Numbered from the stretch's first letter, positions 17,748-27,898 are shown. The stretch: 64,000 bases of DNA from an uncultured Solobacterium sp. (GCA_938039295.1 CALHUY010000053.1:1-64000), one strand, 5' to 3'. Numbers and translations are program-made. The notes: generated by a model from the sequence alone, not told the origin.

Positions 17748-18110
17748 AGTTTTGAACTAGTAGTGTAGAGTGGTGTATTTGATACGAATATAGAGGAAAC
17801 TGAAAGGGTTTGTTAATAGTATTATAGTATGCTTGCAAATGTTAAGTTTTCCTTAAGATAATATATAGAATTTATACAGAATATAGAATTCGAATGAAAT
17901 ATTTTCAACTTAAATAAAGATAGTGGAAACCAATGAAATCATTTTTTCAGAAATAGAAGAAATTGAAAAAATGTAGATGTAGTATAGAGATTTTGATTAC
18001 AGTGTATGAATTTGTTTTCATAATACTATCTTCTAAATTCCCAAAAATGATGTGACTTTTGAGTAATAAATGAGGGGGCATTTGTAGTCTAAAAATCAAG
18101 TGCATCGATT
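17748..18110. other. AT-rich intergenic stretch, nothing recognised
   Basis: About 360 bases between the rpsI terminator and the adhesin promoter. No open frame with a ribosome site, no RNA gene and no clear repeat were seen. Confidence 0.5.
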
Positions 18111-18163
18111 TTGACGATTACAAAATTATCCTCTAAAATTTGTTGTGACTATGACTGCGCAGT
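18111..18163 (+). promoter_or_regulatory. Promoter and palindrome upstream of the large surface protein
   Basis: TTGACG (18111-18116), 17-base spacer, TAAAAT (18134-18139). A perfect GC-rich palindrome ACTGCGCAGT (18154-18163) lies just after the expected start of transcription in otherwise AT-rich DNA. The untranslated leader would be about 160 bases long. Confidence 0.5.
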
Positions 18164-18306
18164 TTTGTTTTATAACGCATTTCATTTTACAAGGAAACTG
18201 GCAGGATATATGTGAATTAAATGCAACTAAATTAGCAGAATTAAAAATTTAATTACAACAGTGTATATTACGAAATAGCACAAAAAGTAAAAGGGGATTA
18301 GTAAGT

Positions 18307-21300
18307 ATGAAAAATAGAAAAATGAGATTATTTTCCCATATTATGACAGTTATTTTGATGTTGAATATGGTACTAACAAACATCTTACCAACTCATGCAG
18401 TTGGTGCTACACCAACACCGGTTTCAGAGTCAATAAACTTTGGAGCTAAGGGCTCATTGAAGATTAGCCTGAAACCAACGTCACCAACTGAAGTGAGGGG
18501 TCTCGATAATATTTCTACAGGTATCGAAATTGACGGTACTGGTTTAACACAACCAATTGAAGGCTTGTATCTAGAAGTTGAAGTAAATACAAAGCAATCA
18601 TCTAAGAATTTCAATGATACAAGAAATATTGAAAGTGATACTTACTTAGATAACTTCTCTACTCCAGCCGCAAAGACACAACCTATTATTAAATCTGAAG
18701 AAACAATCGTTACTAATGATGGGAGAACTATTAAACGTATTTATCTGAATAAGATTGATACAACAGTTAAATTGGAACTTCCTTATGTAATGAGTTTTTC
18801 GGATGGTATTACGCCAAAGGATTTTGAATTAAAACCAGTTGTACGTTTATATGATAGCTCAAAGACTAATTTAGCAACATTGACAGAACAGACATATACA
18901 ATTACGTATAAGAATCCATGGTTAATTAAGCAGGTTGCAGGTGAAGAAACAGATAATCAGCTTGTTTATGGTGGTATTAATAAGCAAGGTGATCCAAATT
19001 CTTTATCTAATGATAGAACATCTGATGTCATCTTCAATTTTAGATTGAATCAATACGAACGTTCATATCGTTCGGTTATCATCACAGATACACTTCCAAC
19101 ATATGTTAACTATGCTGGTCAAACAGTGACAGCACACTTTGATCCTGCAAAGAATCCAAATTGGACATTAAGTGCAGATGGTAAGACAGTAACCTTGCGA
19201 TATGATGTTCCGACGGGTGTACCACATTTATTTGATAACTATCGTGATAATCTGCCAGGATATTCAGAGTTAAGACTATCTTTCCCAGGGGCGAAATATT
19301 TAAACGGTTCAGATCGAGTAGTATTTGAGAATAATGCAACATTACAGGGTTTACCATATAATCCAAGTGCTGCGGAAGATACGATTGGCAAAGTTTCTGG
19401 AAATGAACATAACTTTGCGTCAGATAAAAAGAAGTTCCGTTTAGCAGGTGATGACTTTAGTGGTGACGGCATGCTTTCAAAGCGTGGTCCAAAAACAATC
19501 AAGTTTGACCAGAATAGCTTAGCGGTACAAGAAGTTGACTACAGAATTACATTAATAAATAAAGTAGATAAACCTTTAACTGATATTGAGTTTACAGAGG
19601 ATGTTGTAGATACTGAAAACCGTCTATTCCTAACATCCGTCTATGGTAACTTAGCTGCGTTTGGTTCTAAGATTGGATTCCGTATGGATCAAGTAGAACT
19701 AAGAGGTTATAAGGATGACGGAACATATGACATTCTTCCTGTTACACCAGATGGACAATACTGGTTATTTAAGGGAGAAACAAACCAAGCTGGTAAGAGA
19801 CAATTACAGACATATCTAGATCAAATTAATGATGGTTCATTAGTGCCTGCGAATGCGGCAGCGATTGTGCCACAGTATAAGAAAGTTGGTATCTATCTAA
19901 AGGACGTAACACTCCAGCCAACAATGAGTGTTATATTTAACATCAAGATGATGTTCATGGATCCTTTCCATGAGGAATATAGCGCAACAAGGCCACTAAA
20001 AAATACAATTAAAGTAACTTCAAATAGGGTGAATGATGATGGTTCTAAGACACCACTTAACTTGAGTAGTGAGTGGGATACTTCGTTTACACCATTTAAT
20101 GAAAAGGTACACCTTTGGAAACAAACTTTCTTCCAAAAAGTTGGTATGCCTGGTGAACGTTTTACAGCACGTTTGAATTTCAGTTTAACAGAATTATCTA
20201 GCGCCCGTTATTTTAAGAATCCAACATACGTTGACTTACTACCTTTAGGTGTATCTTTCGACTCACAAACATATGTAACACGTGTAGTCAATCATATTGA
20301 AGGCTGGTCATTTGAATTCATTAAGAATTACAATGATACAGGTCGTGATGCGGTTAAGATTAAGATGCCATCAGGCTATGCATATCAATTTGAAAATATG
20401 GCCTTTGATATTAAGGATTTAGTTATCAATGATGACATCATTCCAAGTAAGGCTGAAAATGATGAGTTAAATAACAATAATGAAGTGTATTTCTACGCCG
20501 AAAACTGGACAAATGGTGTTCCACCAGAACTAACAGCGCAATATGATCCAAAAATCTTTGTAAATGATGACTTAGATATCAATATGAACGGTGTTACAAA
20601 TGAGAAAATCTTGAAGGCAACTTCTAAGATTTTAGGTAATAACGTTGAGAGTATTCAATCGGATAAACATATCCGTAGTTTAGAACCAAATATAGAAGGT
20701 GGAGCTGCTGTTTACGGTAGAGCATTCACAAATAAGACAATCACAACAGACTTTGCGGATGTTACAAATACAAGCGGTCTTTTCCAATATCGTATTAGTG
20801 TTCGTAACTACTACAACACACCAATGAATAAGATTGTGATGTACGACGTATTCCCGTTCGTTGGAGATGGTAGAAATTCTGCTTTCAGTAATACTTTACA
20901 AGGTCCGGTTGAACTGAAGATTGGTTCAACTGATGTAAGCAGTCAGTATGATATTTACTATCGTACAGATAAATATCCAAATCCTAATGATGTAAATGAG
21001 CTATCAAGCCCACTTTGGACTACAACACCTGCTGATTATTCACAGGTTACAGCCATCAAAGTTATCGGTAAGAATGGTACGATTCTTGAACCATACCGTG
21101 TTTTATCAGCTTACTTAACAATGAAGGCTCCAAAGTATGATGCGACTCTAACAGAAGCAATTGCATACAATAGTGCAAATGTTATCTATAACAATGAGAC
21201 AATCATGCGTCATGTACCTGCAGTTGCAAACCAATTAATTGATGTAATGGATGTATCTGTAGAAAAGAAATGGTTAGATGTGGATGGTAACCCAATCGCT

Positions 21301-23583
21301 ACCCCTGATGTAAACTCCATCACTGTGAAGTTACTTGCGGATGGTGTTGATACAGGTAAGACGCTGGATTTGACAGCTGCTGACAACTGGAAAGCAAAAT
21401 TCACACATCTACGTCAATACAATATTGAAACTGCAACTGATGGTACGACTACAAAGACACCAATTGTATATTCTATAGAAGAAGTTGGTGCAAATGATGA
21501 TGGTCAAGTAACTTACAATGGCAAGAAGTATCAAGTAACTTCTACTTCTGTAAAGGTGAATAAAGACTCCCCAACAGATACAGTTGCATTAGAGATTACA
21601 AATAAACTCCTACAGGAAAAGGTATCCATTTCTGGTAAGAAGTTCTGGGTTGATGATGAGGATAATGATGGTAAGCGTCCAACATCCATTACAGTACGAT
21701 TACTCGCAGATGGTGTAGAAGTGCAGAATAAGACTGTTACGAAAGATACTGATTGGGAATTTACATTTGAAGATTTACCGAAGTTCAATGGAACAACAGA
21801 GATTGTTTATACAATCAGCGAAGATGCAGTAGCAGATTATTCTACAAGCATTAGTAATTATGATATTGCGAATACACACGCACCTGAACAGCTTGTTATT
21901 CCTGTTAAGAAGGTTTGGGTAGATGATAATGATGCACAATCATTACGTCCTGCTAGTGTCCATGTAACATTATTTGCGGATGGTGAGAAAGTTGATGAAG
22001 TTGACTTAAATAGTGCAAATCAATGGCAACATCTCTTTGATGGATTACTCAGATATCGTAACGGTACTGAGATCCAATATACTGTACAGGAAGAAGCAGT
22101 TGCAAACTACACGACATCCTATTCTGGTGATATGACTACATCTTTCACTATTACAAATACGATTGATGGTAAGGTTTCGATTCCTGTCACAAAGAAGTGG
22201 ATTGGTAAGGAAGCAGAAAGTGCAACAATCCGTCTTTTAGCAGATGGACAAGAAGTAGCGAATATTACATTAAATGCTGAGAATAACTGGCAACATACAT
22301 TTACAAATATGCCGAAGTATAAAGATGGAAAGCTCATCACTTATACAGTCTCAGAAGATACGATTGCTGGATATACAACAGCGATTACAGGTGATGCGAC
22401 AAATTATGTTGTCACAAATACAAATACGAAGAAGATTGATATTCCTGTTACAAAGACTTGGGTAGGACCAGAAGGAACTTCTGCGGAAATTATTCTATCT
22501 AAGGATGGTACAGAGATTGATCGTGTAACGCTGAATGCGGCAAATAACTGGACACATACATTTACTGGCTTAGCTTTATATGACAGTACGGATGGTCATG
22601 AATATGCGTATACAGTTACAGAAACAGATATTGCAGGATATGATAAGAATATTACTGGTAGCCAAACAGAAGGCTTCAAAGTTACAAATACTTACAAGCC
22701 AACACCGGTTACTGTAAATCCTGACCTTAAGAAGACAATAGAAGGCAATCCAGCAAATCCTGCAAAGTTTACTTTCAACTTTAAGGCATTAGATATGAAT
22801 AATCCTATGCCAGAAGGAAGTTTAAATGGTGTTAAGGAAGCTACTATCACAGGTGCTGGTACAACTTCTATCGGAGAAATTAAATTCAAACTCCCAGGAA
22901 CCTATGTGTATGAACTGACAGAGGTACAAGGCTCTACAAGAGGCTATACATACGATCAGACAGTATATACGTTCACTTACAAAGTGAAGGATGTAAATGG
23001 TGATTTACAATCAGAACTTGTAATTACAAAGGGTACTGAAGAAGTGAATACAGCTGAATTTATAAACGTATATAAACCAAATCCTGTTAAGGTTAATCCA
23101 CCTGTGAATAAGGTGGTTGTGGGAAGTCCTGAAAATCCATCAACATTCACATTCCGCTTGAAGTCATTAGATCCAAATAATCCAATGCCACAGGGATCTA
23201 CAGCTGGTGTGAAGACTGTTACAATTACAGGTACAGGTGAAACTGAATTTGGTGAGTATGAATTTACTGAAGAAGGAAGCTATGTTTATGAAATCAGTGA
23301 AGAGGTTGGTAGTGATTCTAACTATGCATACGATGCGTCCACTTATACAATTACTTACACAGTAACAGATGATAATGGACAACTCGTTGTAGCAACTAAG
23401 GTTGTGAAGGATGATGGTACACAGATGCCAGTTGCGACTTTCACAAATACTTATACACAACCAAAGAAACCAACACCACCAACATCTGATACAAATGGAA
23501 TCACTTCATTTGCGACGATGTTATTGATGTCAATCTTAGGTTTTGCGGCTGCAGTCATTAAGAAGAATCAAATGTCTCGATAA
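18307..23583 (+). CDS. Large modular cell-wall-anchored surface protein (Cna-B and pilin isopeptide domains)
   Basis: A protein of 1758 residues. A signal peptide (about 1-32) precedes a long N-terminal region with DUF11/adhesin-like segments such as YRSVIITDTLPTYVNYAG. Five Cna-B-type repeats follow, starting near residues 983, 1106, 1198, 1289 and 1378, each with a KKW/KTW-type lysine, a YTV(S/T)E segment and a TNT-type Asn end, the triad for isopeptide bonds. Two FctA-like pilin isopeptide domains start near 1467 and 1593, both with NNPMP(E/Q)GS. The tail TPPTSDTNG, a hydrophobic stretch and KKNQMSR form a variant sorting signal. It is probably an extended adhesin fixed to peptidoglycan by a sortase not in the window; its ligand is unknown. 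Confidence 0.9.
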   Translation: MKNRKMRLFSHIMTVILMLNMVLTNILPTHAVGATPTPVSESINFGAKGSLKISLKPTSPTEVRGLDNISTGIEIDGTGLTQPIEGLYLEVEVNTKQSSKNFNDTRNIESDTYLDNFSTPAAKTQPIIKSEETIVTNDGRTIKRIYLNKIDTTVKLELPYVMSFSDGITPKDFELKPVVRLYDSSKTNLATLTEQTYTITYKNPWLIKQVAGEETDNQLVYGGINKQGDPNSLSNDRTSDVIFNFRLNQYERSYRSVIITDTLPTYVNYAGQTVTAHFDPAKNPNWTLSADGKTVTLRYDVPTGVPHLFDNYRDNLPGYSELRLSFPGAKYLNGSDRVVFENNATLQGLPYNPSAAEDTIGKVSGNEHNFASDKKKFRLAGDDFSGDGMLSKRGPKTIKFDQNSLAVQEVDYRITLINKVDKPLTDIEFTEDVVDTENRLFLTSVYGNLAAFGSKIGFRMDQVELRGYKDDGTYDILPVTPDGQYWLFKGETNQAGKRQLQTYLDQINDGSLVPANAAAIVPQYKKVGIYLKDVTLQPTMSVIFNIKMMFMDPFHEEYSATRPLKNTIKVTSNRVNDDGSKTPLNLSSEWDTSFTPFNEKVHLWKQTFFQKVGMPGERFTARLNFSLTELSSARYFKNPTYVDLLPLGVSFDSQTYVTRVVNHIEGWSFEFIKNYNDTGRDAVKIKMPSGYAYQFENMAFDIKDLVINDDIIPSKAENDELNNNNEVYFYAENWTNGVPPELTAQYDPKIFVNDDLDINMNGVTNEKILKATSKILGNNVESIQSDKHIRSLEPNIEGGAAVYGRAFTNKTITTDFADVTNTSGLFQYRISVRNYYNTPMNKIVMYDVFPFVGDGRNSAFSNTLQGPVELKIGSTDVSSQYDIYYRTDKYPNPNDVNELSSPLWTTTPADYSQVTAIKVIGKNGTILEPYRVLSAYLTMKAPKYDATLTEAIAYNSANVIYNNETIMRHVPAVANQLIDVMDVSVEKKWLDVDGNPIATPDVNSITVKLLADGVDTGKTLDLTAADNWKAKFTHLRQYNIETATDGTTTKTPIVYSIEEVGANDDGQVTYNGKKYQVTSTSVKVNKDSPTDTVALEITNKLLQEKVSISGKKFWVDDEDNDGKRPTSITVRLLADGVEVQNKTVTKDTDWEFTFEDLPKFNGTTEIVYTISEDAVADYSTSISNYDIANTHAPEQLVIPVKKVWVDDNDAQSLRPASVHVTLFADGEKVDEVDLNSANQWQHLFDGLLRYRNGTEIQYTVQEEAVANYTTSYSGDMTTSFTITNTIDGKVSIPVTKKWIGKEAESATIRLLADGQEVANITLNAENNWQHTFTNMPKYKDGKLITYTVSEDTIAGYTTAITGDATNYVVTNTNTKKIDIPVTKTWVGPEGTSAEIILSKDGTEIDRVTLNAANNWTHTFTGLALYDSTDGHEYAYTVTETDIAGYDKNITGSQTEGFKVTNTYKPTPVTVNPDLKKTIEGNPANPAKFTFNFKALDMNNPMPEGSLNGVKEATITGAGTTSIGEIKFKLPGTYVYELTEVQGSTRGYTYDQTVYTFTYKVKDVNGDLQSELVITKGTEEVNTAEFINVYKPNPVKVNPPVNKVVVGSPENPSTFTFRLKSLDPNNPMPQGSTAGVKTVTITGTGETEFGEYEFTEEGSYVYEISEEVGSDSNYAYDASTYTITYTVTDDNGQLVVATKVVKDDGTQMPVATFTNTYTQPKKPTPPTSDTNGITSFATMLLMSILGFAAAVIKKNQMSR

Positions 23584-23601
23584 AGTAGTTGATATAACGT
23601 A

Positions 23602-23632
23602 AAAGCGATTAGCAATGGATGCTAATCGCTTT
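23602..23632. terminator. Terminator after the surface protein
   Basis: Perfect 13-bp stem (23602-23614 with 23620-23632) around ATGGA. Few T follow, but the symmetric A/T ends could serve both strands. Confidence 0.7.
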
Positions 23633-23633
23633 A

Positions 23634-23960
23634 TTACTTAGAATTTGTTTTAAGTAGATATCTTTGATAGAGATATACACCAACACAAGTGCCAACGGTA
23701 TTAGTAATTACATCACTGACGTCGCTAACGCGATCAAATGAGAGTAATGGTTGTAAGACTTCAATACCAATACTTGAGAAAAGTCCAATGAGAATAACCT
23801 GCCATGGTTTGAGAGTTGTATTTTGTCGAATTAAAAAAGCCAAATGGTATAAACAATGATATATTAATAATGACTCAGTTAGATAATCTCCGCGCTGTAA
23901 CTGCCAGTCGATGAACGGATAGAAGTTTGTCTTTGATGAGAATCCACTGAAATTGTGTCA
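23634..23960 (-). pseudogene. Decayed VanZ-like gene copy
   Basis: It encodes EVLQPLLSFDRVSDVSDVI and upstream FYPFIDWQLQRGDYLTES, nearly the same as the intact VanZ-like gene at 24702-25196; DNA identity is very high over about 23840-23940. Relative to the intact copy it lacks one T at about 23864 and gains one A/T in the homopolymer at 23832-23837, so about ten residues between them are read out of frame. An in-frame stop then cuts off the N-terminal part (near 23957), and no start codon with a ribosome site is left. The N-terminal third is not recognisable. Confidence 0.8.
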
Positions 23961-24167
23961 ATATCTTTAGGTTTTCTTCTAATATATATTGATGGATAGC
24001 ATAAATAATCATGGACATTGTAGGTATAAGTGCTATGTTTGTATTAGTACAATTTCGTTTTATGATTGAAAGAAATGATATTACATAGTAATTTTGTGGA
24101 ATAGTAGGACGTGTGATTCCTATGCTTATGAATTTTATTTTTGATAAAATAGATTGGAGTTTCAGGT
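23961..24167. other. Intergenic remnant before the acetyltransferase
   Basis: AT-rich sequence where the 5' part of the decayed VanZ copy would lie. No intact frame is seen and similarity to the intact copy fades out. Confidence 0.4.
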
Positions 24168-24626
24168 GTGGCGATAGAAATAAAAAAACTCACTGAAGAG
24201 AATATACGAGATTATATAGAGTATCTAAAAATTGCCCGTTCTTTAGAGCCGAGTTTAATGATGACAGATACTGTCGATGATGAAGCTATTATTGATCGTT
24301 TAGCAAAAGACAACGATGGGTTGTGTAAGTCGTTATTGGCGTATGAAAATGATAAAGTGATCGGCAGATTGGAGTATCATTTTTATACATGTCTTCAGGA
24401 TAATTATAGGATGTGTTATGTTGACTGGGTATATATATTACCTAGTTTTAGACACAAAGGGGTTGCGAAAAGTTTATTTCGGGAATTAGAAACGATATGT
24501 TTGGAAAGTAATATAAATCAATATTTTCTAATCCAAGCAGACAATGATTCTGCTGCTCAATTCTATAAGTCTTTTGACGGTGCTAGTTCACAATTATGCT
24601 CAGTTTTAAGAAAAACGTTAACATAG
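24168..24626 (+). CDS. GNAT-family N-acetyltransferase
   Basis: A protein of 152 residues with the GNAT layout: CYVDWVYILPSFRHKGVAKSLF contains the R-x-x-G-x-A-like acetyl-CoA loop (RHKGVA), followed by the helix of motif A, and the C-terminal QADNDSAAQFYKSF is typical of motif B. It transfers an acetyl group from acetyl-CoA to an unknown amine. The start is GTG at 24168, eight bases after GGAG; no ATG fits. It is flanked by two VanZ copies on the other strand, suggesting that the region arose by duplication or insertion. Confidence 0.8.
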   Translation: MAIEIKKLTEENIRDYIEYLKIARSLEPSLMMTDTVDDEAIIDRLAKDNDGLCKSLLAYENDKVIGRLEYHFYTCLQDNYRMCYVDWVYILPSFRHKGVAKSLFRELETICLESNINQYFLIQADNDSAAQFYKSFDGASSQLCSVLRKTLT

Positions 24627-24656
24627 TTTGATGGTGCTTTATCAAGTGGGTAATAA

Positions 24657-24706
24657 AATGAGGTAAACCTCTTAAGTTGTAATTCAACTTTTTGGTTTAC
24701 CTCATT
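24657..24706. terminator. Bidirectional terminator
   Basis: 13-bp outer stem (24657-24669 with 24694-24706) with an inner AAGTTG/CAACTT hairpin. It ends the acetyltransferase gene and overlaps the last codons of the convergent VanZ-like gene. Confidence 0.75.
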
Positions 24707-25196
24707 TGTGTCTATAAAATTGATAAAGGAATACGCCAATATAGGTTCCAATTGTATTGGTGATGACATCACTGATATCACTAACTCTATCAAAGGATAG
24801 TAATGGTTGTAGAATTTCAATACAGATACTAAATAGGAATCCTGTTAGAATTATTTGTAGTGGTGTAAGTTTTGTGTTTTTGCGAATTAAAAAGCCAAAT
24901 GGTATAAACAATGATATATTTAATAATGACTCAGTTAGATAATCTCCGCGTTGTAACTGCCAGTCAATAAACGGATAGAAGTTTGTCTTTGATGAAAATC
25001 CATTGAATATATTAGGGATGTGTATGATGATAGGCATTAGTGTTAACATCATCATGACACATATATACAGATAGAGTGCACTATACCAAATCAGCTTCTT
25101 TTTTGGTAGTTGTCTCCATCTTTGTAAAAAGACAAAATAATATAAACATCCTAAAACGATGAAATCCGGTAACATGGGTAGAATTTGAATTTGCAT
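24702..25196 (-). CDS. VanZ-like membrane protein
   Basis: A protein of 164 residues with about four membrane segments. The conserved VanZ-like end is present: IEILQPLLSFDRVSDISDVITNTIGTYIGV, where Glu/Gln and the D-x-x-D-x-x-x-N pattern recur in the family; KTNFYPFIDWQ is the usual central loop. VanZ gives low-level teicoplanin resistance in enterococci; most relatives have no proven role, although some link to lipid or cell-envelope glycopeptide biology. No ribosome site is obvious before the ATG at 25196. Its near-identical decayed copy lies 0.75 kb away on the same strand. Confidence 0.8.
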   Translation of the reverse strand: MQIQILPMLPDFIVLGCLYYFVFLQRWRQLPKKKLIWYSALYLYICVMMMLTLMPIIIHIPNIFNGFSSKTNFYPFIDWQLQRGDYLTESLLNISLFIPFGFLIRKNTKLTPLQIILTGFLFSICIEILQPLLSFDRVSDISDVITNTIGTYIGVFLYQFYRHK

Positions 25197-25260
25197 AGAA
25201 GAATTTTAACACACATGCTAGAAAGTATGTAACAATAAATGGTGTGTGTACGGAGGTCAA

Positions 25261-26550
25261 ATGAAATTTCTTGAACAGTTTACATTAATCACCGACATTA
25301 TCTTTGGACTAATGATCTTGTTATATCTATATCAGATTGTATATATTGCGGTAAGTATGTTTAAACGCAAGGTTCCAAAGTTACCTGACGCAAAGAAGAA
25401 TCATCGATATGCAATTTTTATCTCTGCCCGTAATGAAAAAGGTGTTATTGGTGAATTATTAGATAGTTTACACAATCAGACTTATCCAAAGGACATGTAT
25501 GATATTTATGTCGTTGCGGATAACTGCACAGATGAGACTGCTGAAGTAGCTCGTAATCATGGAGCGATTGTATATGAACGCTTCAACCAAGAAGAAGTTG
25601 GAAAGGGGTATGCATTAAACTTTCTTTACCATCATGTGATTGAGTTGAAGGGTGAAGATTACTATGAGGCTTTCATGGTATTTGATGCGGATAATATCAT
25701 CGATAAGAATTTCTTATATGAAGTAAATAAGACATTCGATACGGGTGAATTTGATGCGATGACGACATATCGTAACTCTAAGAATTTTGATGAAAACTGG
25801 TTAACAGCAGCATACTCTATCTGGTTTATGCATGAGGCACGTCACTTAAATTACCCACGTATGTTGTTGGGGGCACAGTGTATGATTTCAGGTACTGGCT
25901 TTGTTGTTTCAGCGAAAGTAATGAAAGATAATAATGGCTGGCCATACTACCTTCTAACAGAAGATATTCAATTCTCAGTAGTAAGTACGATTAATCAATT
26001 AAAGATTGGCTATTGTGATACTGCTATTTTATATGATGAACAACCATCTACCTGGAAACAATCTTGGAAACAGCGTATGCGTTGGGCAAAGGGTTTCTAT
26101 CAGATTGATGGTAAATATTTGGGTGATCTAGCAAAAGGTGTCATCACTGCAAAGGGAAGACGTCTTGCATTCTATGATATCTTGATGACAGTATTACCAG
26201 CTGGATTATTAACAATTGCAATTCTTGGTTTTGTATTATGGATTCTAGCTTCGGCTGGTTTAATGCCATACTATGTTCGTCTTGTCTTCCAAAGAGAGAT
26301 GTTGTGGTTTGTATTTAAAACTATCGGATGCTTGTGGGTATCCTTAATGATTATTGGGGCTATCACAGTTGGTATGGAATGGGATCGTATTGAGACCAAT
26401 AACTGGGCTAAAGTTAAGCATTTATTGTTGTTTCCATTGTTCTTGTTGTCATATCTACCAATTTCTATACAGGCATTGTTTACAAAAGTACATTGGGCTC
26501 CAATTGAGCATCACTCAACAGAAGAGTTAAATAAAAAGAATGAACAATAA
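25261..26550 (+). CDS. Family 2 glycosyltransferase, membrane-bound
   Basis: A processive-type GT2 enzyme of 429 residues. After an N-terminal membrane segment (about 10-30) the cytoplasmic catalytic domain shows FISARNEKGVIGELLDSL, VVADNCTDETAE, the DxD-like FDADNIID, the base motif LTEDIQFS and QRMRWAKG, the QxxRW motif of cellulose/hyaluronan-synthase-like enzymes. Two or three membrane segments follow (residues about 300-405). It probably makes or exports a surface polysaccharide; the sugar is unknown. The start at 25261 follows GGAGG; the ATG at 25246 would place that site inside the gene. It stands alone, ended by a terminator. Confidence 0.88.
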   Translation: MKFLEQFTLITDIIFGLMILLYLYQIVYIAVSMFKRKVPKLPDAKKNHRYAIFISARNEKGVIGELLDSLHNQTYPKDMYDIYVVADNCTDETAEVARNHGAIVYERFNQEEVGKGYALNFLYHHVIELKGEDYYEAFMVFDADNIIDKNFLYEVNKTFDTGEFDAMTTYRNSKNFDENWLTAAYSIWFMHEARHLNYPRMLLGAQCMISGTGFVVSAKVMKDNNGWPYYLLTEDIQFSVVSTINQLKIGYCDTAILYDEQPSTWKQSWKQRMRWAKGFYQIDGKYLGDLAKGVITAKGRRLAFYDILMTVLPAGLLTIAILGFVLWILASAGLMPYYVRLVFQREMLWFVFKTIGCLWVSLMIIGAITVGMEWDRIETNNWAKVKHLLLFPLFLLSYLPISIQALFTKVHWAPIEHHSTEELNKKNEQ

Positions 26551-26585
26551 ATGGAGTGAACTGGAAAAAGTTCGCTTCATTTTTT
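26551..26585 (+). terminator. Terminator after the glycosyltransferase
   Basis: 12-bp stem ATGGAGTGAACT/AGTTCGCTTCAT with loop GGAAAA, then five T. Confidence 0.85.
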
Positions 26586-26658
26586 CATCTAATGAAATTA
26601 TTTGGTGTAAGGGTTATGATAGTAATAGAGATGTTTGAATCACTAGGAGGATTCTGCG

Positions 26659-27870
26659 ATGAAATATGATTTTACAACAATTATGGATCGTCATGGCAAA
26701 GATGCGATTGCGGTTGATGGTATAGGGATGGCAGGAAAACCTGAGTTGCCTGATGAAGGTTTTGATGTAATTCCAATGTGGATTGCGGATATGAACTTTC
26801 CTACAGTTCCTTCTGTGCAGGAAGAAATCATAAAGCGTGTGAATCATCCTGCATTTGGATATTTTGCGCCAAGCGAAGAATACTATCAGAGTATCATCGA
26901 TTGGCAAAATAAGCGTAATGGAGTAACAGGATTATTGCCAGAACATATTGGATATGAAAATGGTGTTCTGGGTGGTTTGTTGTCTGCTTTAACCGCTTAC
27001 GCATCTCCTGGAGATGCGGTATTAGTACATAGTCCGACATATATTGGATTTACGCATTGCTTGAATAATAATGGATTTTATATTGTACATAGTCCACTCG
27101 TAAAGGATGAAGATGGTATCTGGCGGATGGATTATCGAGATATGGAAGAGAAGATTAAGCAAAATCATATTCATGTGGCAATCTTCTGTTCCCCACACAA
27201 CCCTTGTGGTCGTGTGTGGCAGTTGGATGAGATTCAAAAAGCAATGGAAGTTTATGAACGCAATGATGTGGTTGTTATCTCTGACGAAATCTGGTCAGAT
27301 ATTATATTAGAGGGATATAAGCACATTCCTACCCAATCTGTAAATGCATGGGCACACGAAAATGTGGTTGCGTTATACGCACCGAGTAAAACATTTAATC
27401 TTGCAGGATTAGTGGGAGCCTATCACATCATCTACAATCAGACACTACATGATCGAATTCGTTCGAAAGCCTCAAAATCTCACTACAATAATATGAATGT
27501 ATTGTCCATGCATGCATTAATTGGTGCCTATAAACCAGAAGGGCATGCATGGTTAGAAGAACTACGAGAAGTGATTACTTCTAATGTGAATTATGCAGTG
27601 GAGTATATCAGAGAGAACTTTGAAGGCGTAGAGTTAATGAGGCCAGAAGGAACATACATGTTATTTATTGATTGTGAGAAGTGGTGTAAGCAACACGCTA
27701 AAACAATCGAAGAAGTCGAAAAAGCTGGATATCGTGTTGGTGTTGCTTGGCAAGATGGACGCATGTTTCATGGACCATATAGTATTCGTATGAATTTGGC
27801 ACTACCTTTCACACGTGTACAAGAAGCTTTTAAACGTTTAGACCAATATGTATTTAATGCAAAGTGGTAG
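26659..27870 (+). CDS. MalY/PatB-family PLP-dependent C-S lyase or aminotransferase
   Basis: A class I/II fold PLP enzyme of 403 residues. The early DVIPMWIADMNFPTVPSVQE is the signature of the MalY/PatB branch, which mostly acts as cystathionine beta-lyase. AIFCSPHNPCGRVW and VISDEIWSDII bind the cofactor and SKTFNLAGLVG holds the PLP lysine. It likely cleaves cystathionine or cysteine conjugates to a thiol, pyruvate and ammonia; aminotransfer cannot be excluded. AGGAGG lies nine bases before the ATG. No sulfur-pathway gene is adjacent. Confidence 0.88.
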   Translation: MKYDFTTIMDRHGKDAIAVDGIGMAGKPELPDEGFDVIPMWIADMNFPTVPSVQEEIIKRVNHPAFGYFAPSEEYYQSIIDWQNKRNGVTGLLPEHIGYENGVLGGLLSALTAYASPGDAVLVHSPTYIGFTHCLNNNGFYIVHSPLVKDEDGIWRMDYRDMEEKIKQNHIHVAIFCSPHNPCGRVWQLDEIQKAMEVYERNDVVVISDEIWSDIILEGYKHIPTQSVNAWAHENVVALYAPSKTFNLAGLVGAYHIIYNQTLHDRIRSKASKSHYNNMNVLSMHALIGAYKPEGHAWLEELREVITSNVNYAVEYIRENFEGVELMRPEGTYMLFIDCEKWCKQHAKTIEEVEKAGYRVGVAWQDGRMFHGPYSIRMNLALPFTRVQEAFKRLDQYVFNAKW

Positions 27871-27873
27871 TAA

Positions 27874-27898
27874 AAAAATCCGTCATTGACGGATTTTT
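27874..27898. terminator. Bidirectional terminator between the MalY-like gene and tRNA-Pro
   Basis: 11-bp stem AAAAATCCGTC/GACGGATTTTT with loop ATT. It serves the gene on the plus strand and the tRNA on the minus strand. Confidence 0.85.
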
